NCBI RefSeq assembly: GCF_004366375.1
Contig: NZ_SOEF01000031.1
Coordinates: 1-33,929, forward strand
Direction: 5' to 3'
Origin: Halanaerobium congolense
GTDB taxonomy: Bacteria; Bacillota; Halanaerobiia; Halanaerobiales; Halanaerobiaceae
Length of the DNA stretch: 33,929 bases
Made by a program: the position numbers and the translations under genes
Notes under the pieces: generated by a model
Seen by the model: only the letters and a program-made list of their open reading frames with translations
What the model was told of the DNA's origin: nothing
Database searches by the model: none
Shown: in pieces, positions 31,984 through 33,929 of the stretch
How the letters are laid out: the number at the start of each line of letters is the position of its first letter
Position numbering within the stretch: position 1 is the first letter of the stretch

Positions 31984-32650
31984 TTTCATTACAGATTTAG
32001 CCCGCTATAATGATTTAATGCTTAGCGGCTTATTAGAAACTTTATATATGGTAGCAATGTCTTTGTTTTTTGCTATAGTGGGTGGAATACCATTGGGAGT
32101 TTTAACCACCATCACTAGGCCAGGACATATACTACCTAATAAACCTTTTAATTTTATTTTAGATGGAATAATTAATATCGGTCGTTCAATCCCATTTATT
32201 ATTTTAATGGTCGCTGTAATTCCTTTGACCAGGATGATTGTAGGAACCTCGATTGGTACGAATGCTGCAGTTGTGCCATTATCATTGGCAGCTATTCCCT
32301 TTATGGGAAGAGTTACAGATAATGCAATTTTAGAAATTGATCATGGAGTTGTAGAATCTGCACAATCAATGGGAGCCAGTCCGATGCAGATTGTATTTAA
32401 GGTTTTACTGCCTGAATCACTGCCGGCAATTATCCTAGGTTTAACACTGACTGCTATTAGTTTAGTTAGTTATTCTGCAATGGCAGGGGCAATTGGTGGG
32501 GGTGGTCTCGGCGATATCGCTATCCGCTATGGATACCAGCGTTTTCAGCTGCCTATTATGGTTGAAACAATAGTCGTTTTGGTGATAATGGTCCAGTTTA
32601 TTCAGTTTTTTGGTAACCAGATTGCTTCATTTTTTGACCATAGGAGTTAA
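31976..32650 (+). CDS. metI: Methionine ABC transporter permease MetI
   Basis: Inner-membrane permease, 224 residues, five or six helices. The family features ETLYMVAMSLFFAIVGGIPLG (quoted in part: ETLYMVAMSLFFAIVGG), NIGRSIPFIILMV, VVESAQSMGASPMQI (docking loop) and AGAIGGGGLGDIAIRYGYQRF are present. It overlaps metN by eight bases, so translation is coupled. The binding protein follows after 122 bases. Confidence 0.95.
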   Translation: MFNFITDLARYNDLMLSGLLETLYMVAMSLFFAIVGGIPLGVLTTITRPGHILPNKPFNFILDGIINIGRSIPFIILMVAVIPLTRMIVGTSIGTNAAVVPLSLAAIPFMGRVTDNAILEIDHGVVESAQSMGASPMQIVFKVLLPESLPAIILGLTLTAISLVSYSAMAGAIGGGGLGDIAIRYGYQRFQLPIMVETIVVLVIMVQFIQFFGNQIASFFDHRS

Positions 32651-32772
32651 ATAATTACTATTTTTAATTTTTAGTTTGAAATATGATAAAAAAGATTGTA
32701 ATTATTTCTGACAAAAAATAAAGTCAGGATTAATTTAATAAAAATCAAACAAGTAGAAGAGGAGAGATAATA

Positions 32773-33618
32773 ATGTTAAAAAAATCAATTTTAATTTTTG
32801 TTCTTGTGACTTTCTTATTTGCTGGTGCTGTTCAGGCTGATGATCATGTGCTTAAGGTTGGAGCTACACCTGTACCTCATGCAGAAATATTAGAATTTAT
32901 AAAAGATGATTTAGCAGCAGAGGGAATTGAATTAGATATAGTAGAATTTACAGATTATGTAACTCCAAATTTAGCTTTAGATGACGGCAGTATTGATGCC
33001 AATTATTTTCAGCATATTCCTTATTTAAATCAATTTAATTCTGATCGTGATTTGAATCTGAAGTCAGTCATTAAAGTACACATTGAGCCTATTGCATTAT
33101 ATTCTGAAGAATATACAAATCTGGAGGAAATCCCTGAGGGTGCTTCAATTGCTGTACCAAATGATCCATCAAATGAAGGTAGAGCTTTACTCTTGCTTCA
33201 TAATAAGGGAATTATTACTTTAGATGATCCAACAAATTTAAGTGCAACCCCAATTGATATTATAGAAAATCCAAAAAATCTTAAATTTGAAGAATTAGAA
33301 GCAGCACAGCTGCCTCGAGTACTACCTGATGTTGCTGCTGCAGTAATTAATACAAACTATGCACTTGAAGCTGATTTAAATCCTTTAGAGGATGCTCTAA
33401 TTATCGAGGGCAGTGACTCACCATATGTAAATGTTGTTGCTGTGAAGGCTGAAAATGTGGATAGTGAAAAAATTAAGATTTTAAGAAGGGTAATTAATTC
33501 TAAGAAAGTAAAAGAATTTATAATTGAAGAATATGAAGGCGCGGTAGTTCCTGCTTTTGTACCTGTAGATAGTGAGAAATTAAAAGGAACCAAAAAAAGC
33601 GGTGATTACATTTTTTAA
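32773..33618 (+). CDS. metQ: Methionine-binding protein MetQ (NlpA family)
   Basis: Periplasmic binding protein of the methionine importer, 281 residues. A signal peptide of about 22 residues ends in VQA. Unlike most MetQ proteins there is no lipobox cysteine, so it should be soluble in the periplasm. Family motifs include KVGATPVPHAEIL, FTDYVTPNLALDDGSIDANYFQH (quoted in part: DDGSIDANYFQHIPYL), IAVPNDPSNEGRALLLL and VAAVINTNYALEA. AGAGGAGAG precedes ATG 32773. A weak CTGAC/GTCAG hairpin lies in the 122-base gap before it; I see no separate strong promoter there. Confidence 0.93.
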   Translation: MLKKSILIFVLVTFLFAGAVQADDHVLKVGATPVPHAEILEFIKDDLAAEGIELDIVEFTDYVTPNLALDDGSIDANYFQHIPYLNQFNSDRDLNLKSVIKVHIEPIALYSEEYTNLEEIPEGASIAVPNDPSNEGRALLLLHNKGIITLDDPTNLSATPIDIIENPKNLKFEELEAAQLPRVLPDVAAAVINTNYALEADLNPLEDALIIEGSDSPYVNVVAVKAENVDSEKIKILRRVINSKKVKEFIIEEYEGAVVPAFVPVDSEKLKGTKKSGDYIF

Positions 33619-33642
33619 TTGGATAGATAAAAAATAGTTTAG

Positions 33643-33680
33643 AAAAGTGATCTGCTTTGTTAGGGATCACTTTTTTATTA
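33643..33680. terminator. Bidirectional terminator after metQ
   Basis: AAAAGTGATC at 33643-33652 pairs perfectly with GATCACTTTT at 33665-33674. T runs on the plus strand and A runs before the left arm allow it to work in both directions, serving metQ and the converging minus-strand gene, whose stop codon lies inside the right arm. Confidence 0.9.
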
Positions 33681-33929
33681 GCCAGGAAATTATACCTAAT
33701 GGTTTGTTGTGGATAATATTTATAGTTTCATAATTTCCGCTATCAACAAAATTTAACCTTACTGTATTACAGATTGTCCGAAGGCCATTTTGTTCATTAT
33801 TTAATATAAAAATAAATTTTATAATAATATGTAGGTTATAGATTTTATCGACAGAAAACCAGATGGGCTTGCCCTCTGGATGAATGCCGATATCTTTTAA
33901 TGCAATTAAATATTTCTTAAAAAATATAA
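33667..33929 (-). CDS. 3' part of an unidentified minus-strand gene (cut by the window edge)
   Basis: On the minus strand one frame is open from the right edge to TGA (33669-33667), giving the last 86 residues of a protein whose start is outside the window. The other two minus frames stop at once near the edge. Visible segments are KYLIALKDIGIHPEGKPIWF, SVDKIYNLHIIIKFIF, GLRTICNTVRLNFVDSGNYE and KPLGIISWLIKK. I do not recognise the family. It shares a bidirectional terminator with metQ, which supports a real gene end at this place. Confidence 0.5.
   Translation of the reverse strand, partial: IFFKKYLIALKDIGIHPEGKPIWFSVDKIYNLHIIIKFIFILNNEQNGLRTICNTVRLNFVDSGNYETINIIHNKPLGIISWLIKK

Overview
The window looks like a stretch of chromosome from a low-GC, anaerobic, Gram-negative-type (diderm) Firmicute, most likely of the Halanaerobiales (Halanaerobium-like). 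This rests on strong AT bias, AGGAGG-type ribosome binding sites, a SAM-I riboswitch, a class II GalT of Firmicute type, and four ABC-importer binding proteins that all carry ordinary cleavable signal peptides with no lipobox cysteine. That last trait fits a periplasm bounded by an outer membrane. The organism name is an inference, not something the sequence proves. No rRNA, tRNA, CRISPR array, phage or complete insertion sequence is visible.

Region 1 (1-8203) is sugar metabolism. It holds an iron-type polyol dehydrogenase of the GldA family and a glucose/mannose-type CUT1 importer (binding protein plus two permeases, no ATPase gene). A separate group follows: a Gfo/Idh/MocA oxidoreductase, class II galactose-1-phosphate uridylyltransferase and an FCD-type GntR regulator. 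Region 2 (8231-11550) is a complete polar amino-acid ABC importer. Its binding-protein gene is separated from the permease/ATPase genes by a strong terminator and at least one further promoter. Region 3 (11461-12370) is accessory-looking. It has a REP-like palindrome, a probable gene relic, and a small coiled-coil protein built on three nearly identical 48-bp repeats.

Region 4 (12442-16880) holds a PduO-type cobalamin adenosyltransferase overlapping a DUF188 protein, a UMF1-family MFS transporter, a divergent exported tandem rhodanese with no cysteine at all, and a nucleoside hydrolase overlapping a small unknown gene. Region 5 (17361-20975) is the most unusual block. Two glycosyltransferase-like proteins of the arsenosugar-associated families TIGR04283 and TIGR04282 are followed by an APH-fold kinase-like protein with an altered catalytic loop, a CsoR-type copper sensor and a DUF218 envelope protein. 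No arsM or arsS is present. A kinase, nucleotidyltransferase-like protein and glycosyltransferase in a row suggest an undescribed sugar-transfer pathway.

Region 6 (21140-25650) has a PHP-domain phosphoesterase, NAD-type isocitrate dehydrogenase and AcnB aconitase, i.e. the citrate to 2-oxoglutarate arm that feeds glutamate synthesis. Region 7 (25907-28409) is a NitT/TauT-type ABC importer. Region 8 (28567-30600) is a UvrD/PcrA-like helicase. Region 9 (30639-33680) has a 36-bp perfect palindrome, a textbook promoter, a SAM-I riboswitch with its terminator, and the methionine importer metN-metI-metQ. The last 263 bases carry the 3' part of an unidentified minus-strand gene that converges on metQ.
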